The translations under genes and the position numbers were made by a program. From positions 28,907,661 to 28,971,660 of the forward strand of contig OX104127.1 in the NCBI GenBank assembly GCA_944470555.2: a stretch of DNA of 64,000 bases, in the 5' to 3' direction. Positions within the stretch are counted from its first letter, which is position 1, and each line of letters begins with the position of its first letter. The stretch comes from Heterobilharzia americana. Taxonomy: Eukaryota > Platyhelminthes > Trematoda > Strigeidida > Schistosomatidae. Shown in pieces: positions 1 to 10,959 of this stretch. The notes below the pieces were generated by a model. The model was not told where the DNA came from, ran no database searches, and was given only the letters and a program-made list of their open reading frames with translations.

Positions 1-59
1 CTCTAGACATATAGAGTAAAGCTATCATAAATCTCAAGTACTTTTTACCTCAATGGGCT

Positions 60-1390
60 CACAGAGGGTGTTTGATTACTAGTCCTTCTGGTCGGATTGT
101 GCAGTACAAATGCATAACAAGTGTGCCCTTTAAGTTTGCCAACAAGAACTGCCTATCCAATGACTCGTAAGAACTTCATATAATAAAAAGAGAAGATTCA
201 TTCTCAAATGAATAAATTAAAGTTAACATATAGCTGGAATGACTTTAAAAAGACAAGAACTTCTCTCCTCCTGGTTTGATTTACGTGGTATCCCGTTGTC
301 CAGTTTCTCCTTGCACTTTCTTTTCTCTTTTCTTTTCAGTATCAGCCTGACGAGAAAGTCCCAAGCATTAGTTTGATCAAAAAGTATCAACTTACTGGAA
401 ATCCCATTTCGCACCTGATACTGGAAACTGACGTTAGAGGTAGCCAACTGGCTCACCCTGATTTTCCATTTTCCTGTTTCTTGAACAGCTTAACAACCAA
501 CTCACCTCCATACCAGTACCCTAAATGCTACCACATACGAAACCCCAACGCAAAAACTGGTCTCAGATTTCTGGTCCGTGACAAATGCAGCGGAAATATG
601 GATGAACAATCAAACTCGACAGATCACTTTACCTAACGGCAACACATCCATAATAATGCTATGTAACAGATTTCTATAGTACTTTGTCTTGTATCAATTC
701 ATCTCAGAGAAGTCAATTAACAGCCTATGTATCTCCTTGACAACGTTGTATGCTTCATTGCGAAGTCTATGAGGTTTTACACATGTGTAATATTCACCAC
801 TGTTGAACAACGATGCTCCCAGTCTTTAATTACTTGCACCGTAACGAATGTTTTCAGTACTACCAATCTGAATTGCTGGAAGAGGTAACACCTGAAGAGT
901 GAGAAACGCCTGAACCTAGACATTCACCTGGATTAAATGATTGTATGGATACTTACTTATTTCTGAAATCATTGAAGTAAGTTACTGTTGGTCAATAAAT
1001 CTACGAACACAAGAATTACTGTTCAAATAGACGTCTATCTGACAAAACACTTGGTCTTGTAGATGGGTCAATCATGTCGACTACTCACAACGCAAACACC
1101 AAATATTGCGCCGTTTGATGTGAGGAAAGAATTGTGAGCAGAAATGGCCTAAACTCAGCACGATGTGTATGTCCCGTAAAGTGATATTTTCCTGCTACTT
1201 TCATAGCATTTAGACACTTGGTATCATGGTAGAGTTTAGTGTCTTCCCTCTGTATTATTCAATACTGCCAAAACCTTTTATGTCTCTCTGCAATTATCAA
1301 TTTGATGGGGCCTGTAAACTGGCTTATCTCATGTTAACTTAATAACTTCAGAATAGAGATATTTATTTATTTATTTATTTATTTAAAACG
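60..1390 (+). repeat. Dispersed ~1.3-kb repeat, family Z, copy 1 (near full length)
   Basis: This stretch aligns by eye almost end to end with the reverse complement of 9350-10655, and its last ~450 bases align with 20195-20660. A shorter relative lies at 4330-4950. It ends with the motif CCTGTAAACTGG (1311-1322), then a TCATGTTAA-like box, then an (ATTT)n tail at 1361-1385, as expected of a non-LTR retrotransposon or SINE 3' end. No reading frame of useful length is conserved between copies, so it is probably non-coding or a badly decayed element. The first ~60 bases of the window have no assigned identity. Confidence 0.75.
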
Positions 1391-1679
1391 GCCAACACTG
1401 GTACTGGTTAGAGAGACCTAAATAACTCCAGGTATATCAGACGCACGTATTACGATCGATGGATACACAGTGTTCAGATAGGACAGAGCCTGTCAAAAGG
1501 AGGCAGATGTCTTATCTGTGCATCGAGCACTATTATTACTGACATCTGCTGAAATCTTGAACTAGGTGAAACACCTGAATGTTTGTGGATAGTTGTAACT
1601 ATCAGTAAACGCAAGCACCTCACCGGATGTTTATACAGGGCGCCAAACACATCCATAAGAGTCGATAAAGTCATCTGCG

Positions 1680-4320
1680 AAACATTTGAGCGCATCCCCC
1701 ACTCCAGACTTCGATTTTAAGGTAATCTGCGGTGACCTCAACCTCGCTGGGATAGACTGGAACATATGCACAGATCCCACAACCCATAGCAAGCTCCTAG
1801 AGACCACTTACACAAACGGTAAACAGCAGTACTTGCACTCCCCCACGCGAAACAATAACACTCTTGATCTGATACTTTGTCGCAACACTGAGCTGTTGTC
1901 CCCACAGGTGGGAGAAACATTCACAAGCAGCGATCGTAGGTAACCGCTTTGCACTCTACCACCTCCAGTGGCTAACGAGGGTGCACATGAAGTAACACCG
2001 GAATACCATCTATACAAAGACACCAAGAATGCCGACTGGCAGCCCCCCGAAACGCTCACAAAATGCTCAGATAAAGAAGACTTCTTCACCAGTAGTAACC
2101 CGCCCGAAACACTAGGAGTTTTCTAAGGTTATCGGTTCAGTTTGGCCTGAAAGCAACTTTAGATATAGATAGGAAAACTCGACACAGCCTGAAAAGACTA
2201 GGAAAAAAGTGCTCTGTTCCGAAAGAATTTTATGTACTGAATCAGATACATACAACATTTCTTGCACTTCAAGAGAGAAACTGAATGAAAGCACTAGCTG
2301 AATAGCGTAGGGCCCTTGATAGCTTGTCCAAAACGCAAAACCTATGCAGAATCCTGTAAAAGTGAAGAAATACAACTCGAACCTGCAAACTGGTTTGTAT
2401 TCGTGTAACCTATGTTGTATGGAATATATATGTTATTGAATCATTTAGAGCATAGAGGTATAGGTGACCATGGTCCATGGAAGATTTATGAACCTCTCAG
2501 TGGGTGGTTTCTTGATAATACTGACATGCCTCTAGCTCCGGACATCGAGAGGACCACTACAAGTAGTGGTACGATGGGCAGTATAGAGTGCAGCGTGAGT
2601 AACATTAACGATGCGGTTAAGACCCTAAAAGCAAATGTTAGCTGTGACATAGACGAGATATCGTCAATTATTTGCAGAAAGGCTGACATGGATGTATCAG
2701 TTTTATTACTCAAAATATTTACCCTCTCATCAGATTCTGGGACATATCCTCATAAATGAAAAACTACTTATATACTGCCAAAACACAAGTCAGTAGCCAA
2801 GACCAGCGTTAGCAATTACAGACCAATTAACGCAGCCCCGGTCATCCCAAGGATTATGGAAAAGGCGATTAAGATCAGATGTCTGATTACCTACTGGAAT
2901 CTAATCATATCAGCTAGTTGCAATACAGTTTTCTGAAAGGAGGATCTTGCACTACAAACCTGTTCGAGATTTTTAACGAGATCACCAGCAGAAGGGATCA
3001 GAAACAGATAGTGATAATGCTTTACTTCCACGTCACTGAAGCATTTCGACAGAGTTCCCCACAACTTGCCTGTCAATAGGCCGAGATCCCCTGTAATCTG
3101 TAATCCAGTTTTAAACTGGTTGAAATCCTTTCTCCGTAACCGTAACGAAACAACAAAATTTGGTCCAACTATCTCAAAGTCTAAACCAATAACCAGTGGA
3201 GTTGTCCATGACGGCGACTTGGGTCCACTCCGCTTCATAAAGTGCACCAATATCATATGTTACTGTTTCAAGGCTGGCAACCATTCTCATATGCGGATGA
3301 CCCAAAAGTAGTTTACACATGCCTCAGCAGTGACTTAACCTTTACCATAACCTCTATGCGAGGGGAACTAAGATATGTTAGCAAATGGTGCAACGCCTGA
3401 CGACTCGAATTTGCTGCAGAAGAATGTGGCTGGATATGCACAGGTGACGATGCGCTCAGACTAAACTTAAGAATAACCCGGCATTCACCGCCAAAACTGA
3501 AGTTTATACAATACTCAGAGCTCCGATATTCTGGCAACCCAACCTTCTCTGCGCACGTATCCACGCCAACTGGTGGGTTTCTTATTACGGAACTTCTACA
3601 ACACCGAATCCAGGGTTATCCCGCATAAAATATGTGTCCGGCCACTGCTGGAATACTGTTCATTTATATACAGCAGTATGAGTGCAGATGTACTTTAGGG
3701 TGAGAATACGACACGAATAATGATGCAAAATGTGCCACCAGGTGCAACATCTTATCACTTGAACCACTACGGAAAAGGAGGCTCAGACTGAATATAATGC
3801 TGTTTTATAGGCTCCTTAGCAGGCTAACTTATAGTATACGCACAGAAATGGGGTTCATACATGAAGCTGCATATGGATTGAGAAATGTAACTGCAACGGT
3901 ACCAACTGAGCACTTCGAAGCAGTCACTAGAGAGAACTTCTTTTTGATAAAATATGCTCAGATGTAAAACAGTTTACCCGACGGAGCACGAGAATCAAAC
4001 ACTGACTACGTTCGTAAGATTGCTCAACTCTATACTGCAGGAAGGTACTATTAAAAGTGCCACTAATGCTGATACTAGAACTACAGACATATTGGGACCT
4101 CTCAATATTCAAACAGTTCACATCCTCAAAGGTACAGAGGCTACACCCGCTTTTGTTGTTCTTCTCTATCGAAATTTCAGATAGTCGCAACACGAAGATA
4201 TTGTTAGATTATGAAGAAACTGGACTATGATGGAAACCTACCGAATCATCTGGAAATCTGAACGCTAAATGAACAAAGGATTTAACCGGAGCCCTCAGAG
4301 ACCCACATCATCAAGATAAC
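1680..4320 (+). pseudogene. CR1-like non-LTR retrotransposon remnant (endonuclease and reverse transcriptase)
   Basis: Translated pieces in shifting + frames read as a CR1-type ORF2. An endonuclease C-terminal part at 1686-1943 contains GDLNLAGIDW and NNNTLDLILC. A linker follows to about 2370. The reverse-transcriptase N-terminal region at 2560-2870 contains SNYRPIN. A middle RT part at 3060-3250 corresponds to the loop-rich segment before the catalytic motif. A C-terminal tail at 3720-4190 contains PLRKRRLRLN- and NSLPDGARES-like segments. Many stops and frameshifts make it non-functional. A short foreign tail sits inside it at about 2375-2445. The family is recognised from conserved RT and endonuclease motifs, and no specific named element is claimed. 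Confidence 0.8.
2375..2445 (+). repeat. Short retroelement 3'-tail fragment inserted in the CR1-like linker
   Basis: The ~70 bases starting CCTGCAAACTGGTTTGTA (2382 onward) closely match 59885-59950. Both lie between the endonuclease and RT halves of a CR1-like element. The block breaks the element's reading frame. Confidence 0.6.
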
Positions 4321-4329
4321 CTTTAATGA

Positions 4330-4950
4330 CGACAACAGACACAAATGAGGAATATTCTTTACCAATTCTCAACAATTCATTGTTTTTCAAAGGAATGGAG
4401 CCATGCTTCCACGAAAATTACCGTCCAATAAATAATAATTACCAATCCCACTCACTCATTTGACTCTCTCACTATATGGACATTTATCAATCCTGGAATT
4501 ACTCAGATTTCTGGGTGGTCATAAGGGCAACGAAATCTGGAAAGACAGTAGAATCCAAGAGATCAACACACCTATTTACTTTAAAGATAACATATTCACA
4601 ACAACGCTATGCAACAGGCTTCTCTAGTACCTCGTCAAAAAGTGACCATACCTTCTTAACAATACTGCGTATCTCGACTTGAACGGTATGGAAAACACAT
4701 TGTCATTAGTCCGCAGTTTTTCCAAATGTTTGTTCCTTTGCACCACAATGTCTTATTGTGATGGCGTGATTTTACAACTTTTGCGATCTTCTGGCATTTT
4801 TGATAGAATTTAGTGACCTCCCTCCCATATTATTTGGTTCTTGTAAAATAGTATAGATGTCCCCACGTTTATCAATGTGGTGATGCCCGCAACCTGTCTT
4901 CTCTCATGTTAAACTACTGAAATGGGAGTAGAATTATTTATTTATTTATT
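4330..4950 (+). repeat. Family Z repeat, copy 4 (internally deleted)
   Basis: Matches to copy 1 include the stretch around 4590-4640 (copy 1, around 650-700) and the 3' end, with a CTTCTCTCATGTTAAA box near 4900 and a TTTATTTATTTATT tail at about 4935-4950. The central few hundred bases of copy 1 are missing or too diverged to follow. Confidence 0.55.
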
Positions 4951-6035
4951 ATTGACCACAGTACACATATGAAACATAGGACTATACATTTAATAGTATG
5001 TATGACACCATATACATTGGTTAAAATTTACATGTAATTACCTTCCTTGTTCCTTGGTTCCCGCTCTGTCTTCACCATTCTCATGGTAAACAGAATCTTG
5101 GAAACCTGTAATTGGATTGGAATTACAATATTTCATCAGCGCTATTCTTAATTACCCCAGCGTCATTCTTCAATCAACTCCTTCGTAATCGTGCAACCCG
5201 CGATGAACGTCCCTACGGTATAGCACGAAGATACTACTTCGAAGCCTTTTGACATTTATTTATCCAGTGTTTCGCTTACTTGCGTAATTCTGTCCACTGC
5301 AGCTGTAAACAGCATAAAAGTGCAGAGAAATATTTACAAGTTTATCTACAGATGCGTGTTCTTTGACTTGACTTAGAAATTCAAAGTAATTTGTCCAGTA
5401 TTCTCAGAGCCATTGAGCGCGATGGACAGCACCATGGTGGCTACGGTGGACATATATATCCAACTTAGTATGAACAAACAAAAATAGATCGTGTCCTCGA
5501 GAGGGTGATATTTGTTATCAGTATTATTTATTAGTGTCTATGCAGTAAATCTTGACGTTTCAATGAGTCTGGAGATGTATATCCTTTGAAAAACACATTG
5601 AATCTGCCGTGGTGCCTCCCTAAGTACATGTGATACTTCAGATTAGATCACTTTAGTAATTTGGCCGGCAATGCCTTATTGAGAATGCAATTTCTTGGCC
5701 ACTCCTCCTTCTTTTTGAGTGATGCTTTTAGATATTCATTAGACATGACTTTCATTTCCACTAGATAACCTAAAAGTGCAAAGAAAATTCCACACTTAAC
5801 TTTAATTGCACTATTTGTGTGTAATATAAAATTGTTTTTCCTTCGGACTGGGGATTTTTACTACCTGGGATGAAAAGGAGATGGTGAAAAATGTTTTAGA
5901 AAAAATATATCACGAAGATTCTCCACCACTGATTGTTATAACCATACCTGTAAAAAAAGGTACGCATCTTTAATTTTAGGAATAAATTATCGTTATTACT
6001 ATTAACAATTGAGCCAGAAGCGTTCTATCGTTACC
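4951..6035. other. No gene recognised
   Basis: AT-rich sequence with no convincing reading frame on either strand and no repeat that I could match elsewhere in the window. Confidence 0.5.
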
Positions 6036-6039
6036 AAAC

Positions 6040-6980
6040 GGCTGACTACTATCTCACGAACAGTGAACGCCTGTCAGCCACATGGCGACAAAAATAGCAC
6101 TTACCATCGGTAGACGAACACTGGATATACATTAAAGATCCTATCCGGAGCGCTACCAAAAGGAGTGTTTTTCGAAATTTACCGGGCGACCATCTCCCAA
6201 ACTGCCGTGAAAAACTGGCGCAACCCAACAGAAAATAAAGAGGAAAAAGGAGACGTGATGTCAGCTGCATATATCATACGAGGAGTCGGGCTTGTTTCTA
6301 CAGGACTTTGCAAAACTTACACAATATAAATGTTCGTAACCACAGGTGCACATACCAGAATAGCCAGGTTGAACAACCAAGCTACGATCCGAAAAGCTCA
6401 TATTGTTTTACGTCACAACGAAAACCGACGAATAAAAGTTTAAACTGGGGAGCCTTTGGATAGCAGTGAGGTGGCGAAATTCTTGGGCAGCCGGCTCGAC
6501 AAGTGACTCAGCACAGTGATGCACCCGCTACCAACATCTAGTGATGGTGACGAAGTTTTGGGGCTGCTGTACAAAGATGATGAACATAAAGATTTCATCA
6601 AACTAAGAGTTTGAGAAACTTTCAACACTGAAAATCGGGAAACCTCCGGGTTGTGATGACATAAAACAGATGGTCCTATGGAACTGTGCCAAGGTGCTAA
6701 GACTACCCATGTCCAAGCTACCCAAATGCTCTTCGGAAGCAAGCCAGTTTCCTAAAGCGTGGAAACGTGCTATCCTTTTGCTGGTCTTTAAGGGAAGAGA
6801 CTGAGAAACTGCGTACAGTTTCAGGCCAATGGCACTGCTTCTCATACTACCCTGAAAACTAGATAGAGTAGTTGAGGGTGTTCTACGGAAAACCTGAACG
6901 GATACAACACGGTTTATCCCACCTAACGTGGCTTGAAAACCGGACAGTCACATGCAACGAACTTGATGGCTGCTTGGGAT
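6040..6980 (+). pseudogene. CR1-like reverse transcriptase fragment
   Basis: Short + strand pieces read as an RT N-terminal half. The linker (EVAKFLGSRLDK near 6470) is followed by a stretch equivalent to a GPDDIK...PMSKLF...FPKAWKRA block (6640-6790). Next comes a FRPMALL-like motif near 6820, then VFYGKPERIQHGLSHL (from about 6878) and ENRTVTCNELDG (6930-6970), which correspond to the segment before the catalytic YADD box. Several frameshifts and stops are present and the catalytic half is absent. The sequence ends directly in a TA repeat. Confidence 0.7.
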
Positions 6981-6981
6981 T

Positions 6982-7051
<70 letters not shown>
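6981..7051. repeat. (TA)n microsatellite
   Basis: About 70 bases of almost pure TA, with one TACA interruption near the start. It directly abuts the end of the CR1-like RT fragment. Confidence 0.98.
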
Positions 7052-7053
<2 letters not shown>

Positions 7054-7757
7054 CATACAACATAGGCTACACGGATAAGGGCCAGTTTACGGGCTTGAAC
7101 ATTTTTGTGATGGGAAATGACTATCATGTACAATGTTATTCTACGCATGAGACACCGTTATTCATAGCATATAAGAGGCATGTTGAAGCAGGTTCGGTTC
7201 GAAATTAGGAACTGTTCGGTTATTGTTTGAATCTTTCAGTATTCCTGAAGGTGGGGTAGGCGTGATCGTCATGACCTTGGGGTGTGTGCGCTTGTCATAA
7301 GGTTTTGATGGCATGGTGCACACTGGCAAATGCTACTTTAAGGATTCCGTACGAATGCAGGACTGGTCAGGTGAACCTGTAAAGTGAACAACAAAAGCGA
7401 GCAGCAAGCAAAATTCCCAACAGGAGCACAAAAATACGCGGGAGTAGACCAACCACTTGACGGGAAAACAAGCAGACAGTTCACATTATATTTCTGGACT
7501 CACGTAAATGTTCAAACAGAATGGGTTGGAGATTGCTTACGTAATCATTTGTGACTCTGGAAAGTAGGGGAGTCTGAGGAATGACGTGGATTTCAGGGCG
7601 GAAGCAATTATAATATTCACAGCAATCACGTATATTCTGGGGTGAGAAGTTAATCAGCTGAGTGTTGACTGCATCATTCGGAACAAGATGGTCACTGGTC
7701 ACTTAAGACGAAATTGTAATAAATACAAGTGTGTATTGAGATGAATAATAATGATTA
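7052..7757. other. No gene recognised
   Basis: No reading frame, splice pattern or repeat match that I can support. Confidence 0.45.
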
Positions 7758-7758
7758 C

Positions 7759-7907
7759 AATGTTATTCCATATTAGATTTGTTTATTTGATTTGCAACAC
7801 ACAGTGATGATACAGTATTATTTACACTATTATTTACTTGTCAATTAAATTATACTGTGTCACTCTGTGTTATAAATCAAACAAACAAATCTAATATGGA
7901 ATTACAT
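7759..7907. repeat. Long imperfect inverted repeat (hairpin)
   Basis: The left arm (about 7762-7815) and right arm (about 7852-7905) are near-complementary. TTCCATATTAGATTTGTTTA at 7766 pairs with the reverse complement of 7883-7902, and CACACAGTGAT...ACAGTAT pairs with ATACTGTGTCACTCTGTG. The arms are about 50-55 bases with a spacer of about 35. This could be a palindromic non-autonomous transposon or two short repeats in opposite orientation. Confidence 0.75.
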
Positions 7908-7909
7908 CT

Positions 7910-9345
7910 TACCACGGTTCCGAAGTTTTATACTTACATTAATTACAATGGCATATATATACATGGTGGAATAAAAAGTAAGTTGTGGTGTTCAGCTCCA
8001 GAAGGTGTGAAGTTGTCCAGGAAGATTATCCTCATCTTTTGACACTACGAGTCGAAATTTGAAGCTCAAAATCTACTAGTTCAGCACCGAATGTTTCGCA
8101 TTTTAGCCACTCCTTATCACAATGCAGTAATTGGTTTGTAATTGAGGCCATCAAATCTGATGAAAATGTTTTTTCATGACAACCGAGTAACAAAGGGCAT
8201 TTTGATAGAAATATGAGGTAAAGAATTCGCTTTTATAAGGGCAGTCTACAAAATGCATCTGTAATTTTTGAAAGCACACTGCAGCAACTCTTCAAACGTA
8301 AATCACTCGGAGGATTTTCCTTATCTTCAGTCATGTGATGCAGTCAAATATACATAAGCGATACGTCAGACATAGCTAATAGCTCATGGACTAGTGTTGT
8401 AATGAGGTTGCATAAATTTGTCTAAAGGTATTTTGGGTAATACTATACATTATTTGTCTATGCACTCTTTGCAAATCAGGCATGAGTCTTAAGTTTGTAA
8501 TGGTCAGCATTGGTTTGAACACCTGAGGTTTCCTTAACATTGGAATATTTTCCCGTCGAATGGAGAGCAGTGGAAATCACTATGTGAGAATACATATACT
8601 AAGTTTAAGGCATCATCATTTGTGCCCTAATGAACATGTTAATCATCACTCCATTGAATACGTGATCTCCAATTAGTGTTAGCCAACACATTGATTCATA
8701 ATGCTACGAAATAATACGGGTATTGTGTCTCAGTGACATACTATTTATTGCATGATCGAAGTACTCATCACAGTTTCATACATTCATTGGAGTGTAACTA
8801 GTGATAGCTATATATAGACCCACCCTTGTATGAAGTAAAGTACAGTGATTATACTGCTTTACTTCTGACTTACACACTTTGTTTTGATAGTGCAAATCTT
8901 GCTTTTTCTACACTTTACTACGGCATATAACTTTTGCGCACACTGCGTTTCATCTGATACGCTTTATTATTCTAAGTCACCAATAATATCGACCAAACAC
9001 AAATTGCAGCGCATGTTGGCAACAGAATGTTCTGTTCAAGTTACCAGTAGATTTATATTTTTTCGACCTGTGTACTAATGTTGCCTACCTCATGTAGCTT
9101 TATCCAGGTAATTTTGCAAGGATTTTATGTACCACTATTACATTAATATCCGAAATATTTTTGCTCACATATTGTGGAGGTCGACAAACGCAGTTAATTG
9201 CGAATTTCCCAAACAATATGCAATGCATCTTCTGCTTTACTTGATGCTCCTGTGTATCTTGTTGATGCCTACCCGTTGGGATAATACTTCTAAGATTCTG
9301 GTCAAATAGAGGTGATATCTTTCTACATCTCCCTGTTCACTTCAG
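7910..9345. other. No gene recognised
   Basis: AT-rich. A short open stretch near 8893-9075 would encode a hydrophobic leader-like peptide (LFLHFTTAYNFCAHCVSS) but has no ATG at the right place and no linked exon. No repeat match was found inside the window. Confidence 0.4.
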
Positions 9346-9349
9346 GATT

Positions 9350-10655
9350 TGTCTTCAAATAAATAAATATTTTATTCTCAGTTTATGAACTTAACAGAAG
9401 AGAAACCTGTTTACATACGTCATCATATTGACAAAGGCAGAGAAACCTAAGTGGTTTGAGTGATTTTGAATGGTGCAGAAGGGAGGGTATTAAAGTCATT
9501 CACTACACCAAGTGTTCGAAATTTGTGAAAATAGTGAAGAAATATCATTTCGCAACACACACAAATAATTCTCGGTTTCGATCATTCCTACCCACAATTC
9601 TTTTTCACACTAAAGTGGCATAAGATTGGCGCGGTATTCGGTGTTTGCGTTGCGTATTCGGCGCGACTGAATCGTCTGCATAGCCCAATTTTTCGTCCTA
9701 TGAGCGTTTATTTTAGCCGAAGTTCATATGTTCGTAGCTTCATTGACCAAAAGTATCTTACTTCGGTGATTTAAGGAGTAAGCAACTATACAACAATTTA
9801 ATCCGGGCAAATACACAAGTTCAGTCATTTCTCACTCCTCAAGTGTTATCCTTCTCAGCAATTCGGATTGAAAACACTGAAATTATTTGTTGCGCCGCAA
9901 GTAATTGAAGACTGGTACGTCGTCGTTCAACAGTGTTAAATATTACACATACGTAAATCTTCGTAGACTTCACGTTGGAGTAGGCAGCGTTGTCAAGGAA
10001 ATACATTGGCTGTCAACTGACTTCTGCTGGATGGACTCCTACAACACAAGGCGCCAGACATATCTGTTTCATAGCATTATTATGGGTGTGTTGCCGTCAG
10101 GTAAAGTGATCCCTCAGATTTAGTTGTTTATCCAGATTCCTGATGCATTTGTGACGGTCCATAAATCGAAGACCAGTTATTGTGTTTGAGAATTCAAATA
10201 TGGTGGCATTTCGGGTACCGGTAGGCAGGTGAGCTGATGTGTGAAGCTGTCCAAGAAACAGAGAGTCGGGGGCAACCCAGATGAAGAATTCTAACGTCGG
10301 TTTCCAATATTACGTACGAAGCAGTATTTTCAGTGAGTTGATACTTCCTAATCAAATAATGCTAAGATTTTTCTCGTCGGGCTGATGCTGCAAAAAAACG
10401 AGAAAAGAACGCACAAGGCGACTCTTGACAATAGAATGCCGCGTAAAACAAAGTGGGAAAAGTTTTTGTCTTTTTGGAGTTATTCGAACTGCATGCAAAC
10501 TTTAATTTATGCATATAGGAGTAACTCTTCCTTTTTCTTACATGAAGTTCACGCACGTTATTAGATAGGCAGTTTTTGTCGGTAAACTTAAAGGAAACAT
10601 TGACCAATGTATTTGTGCTGCATAACCCAACCAGATGGACTAGTAAACAAATACC
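9350..10655 (-). repeat. Dispersed ~1.3-kb repeat, family Z, copy 2 (inverted relative to copy 1)
   Basis: The reverse complement follows copy 1 (60-1390) from end to end. The 5' side is at 10560-10650. The 3' tail is at the low end, with a degenerate TGTAAACAGGTTTCTCTTCTGTTAA box near 9385-9412 and an ATAAATAAATA run at 9360-9372. Both copies are full length, so the boundaries of the unit can be read from them. Confidence 0.8.
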
Positions 10656-10689
10656 TCTTGCTAGTATGTTGAGACAAAAAGCACTTGAA

Positions 10690-10935
10690 ACTTGTGATAG
10701 CCTTACTCTATGCGTTTTGAGGTCCTAGTATGTTTTCATTATCCCAGAATGTAAAGATAGTGCTCAATCGAGTGGTAGACCCGTCATCCCTTAAGAGCTT
10801 ATTAAGTGAGGACCGAAAGATAGACAATGAGCCTGTGGTACGTATTTCCCCAGGGAGTCTATTGCATGAGTAAGAGAACCTACTGAGTACCAGGCCACAT
10901 GAGTGCACTTGCTTACGAGGTGATTTATAGTAAAG
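10690..10935 (-). pseudogene. CR1-like element C-terminal tail fragment
   Basis: The - strand frame reads SCNRLPGEIRTTGSLSIF followed by FRSSLNKLL, typical of the extreme C-terminus of CR1-type RT proteins (a WNxLP..V......FK..L pattern). Only about 70 codons remain. Confidence 0.5.
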
Positions 10936-10959
10936 TATAAGATTTAACCTCGCCTGGTT

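Noticed and set aside
340..365. CTGACGAGAAAG, resembling a hammerhead ribozyme core
   Set aside because: The stem II spacer and the separate GAAA/GTC elements are missing. Copy 2 of the repeat has the same word without any fold.
8884..9078. Secreted small protein (micro-exon-gene-like leader)
   Set aside because: The hydrophobic stretch starts from TTG rather than ATG, and no linked small exons were found.
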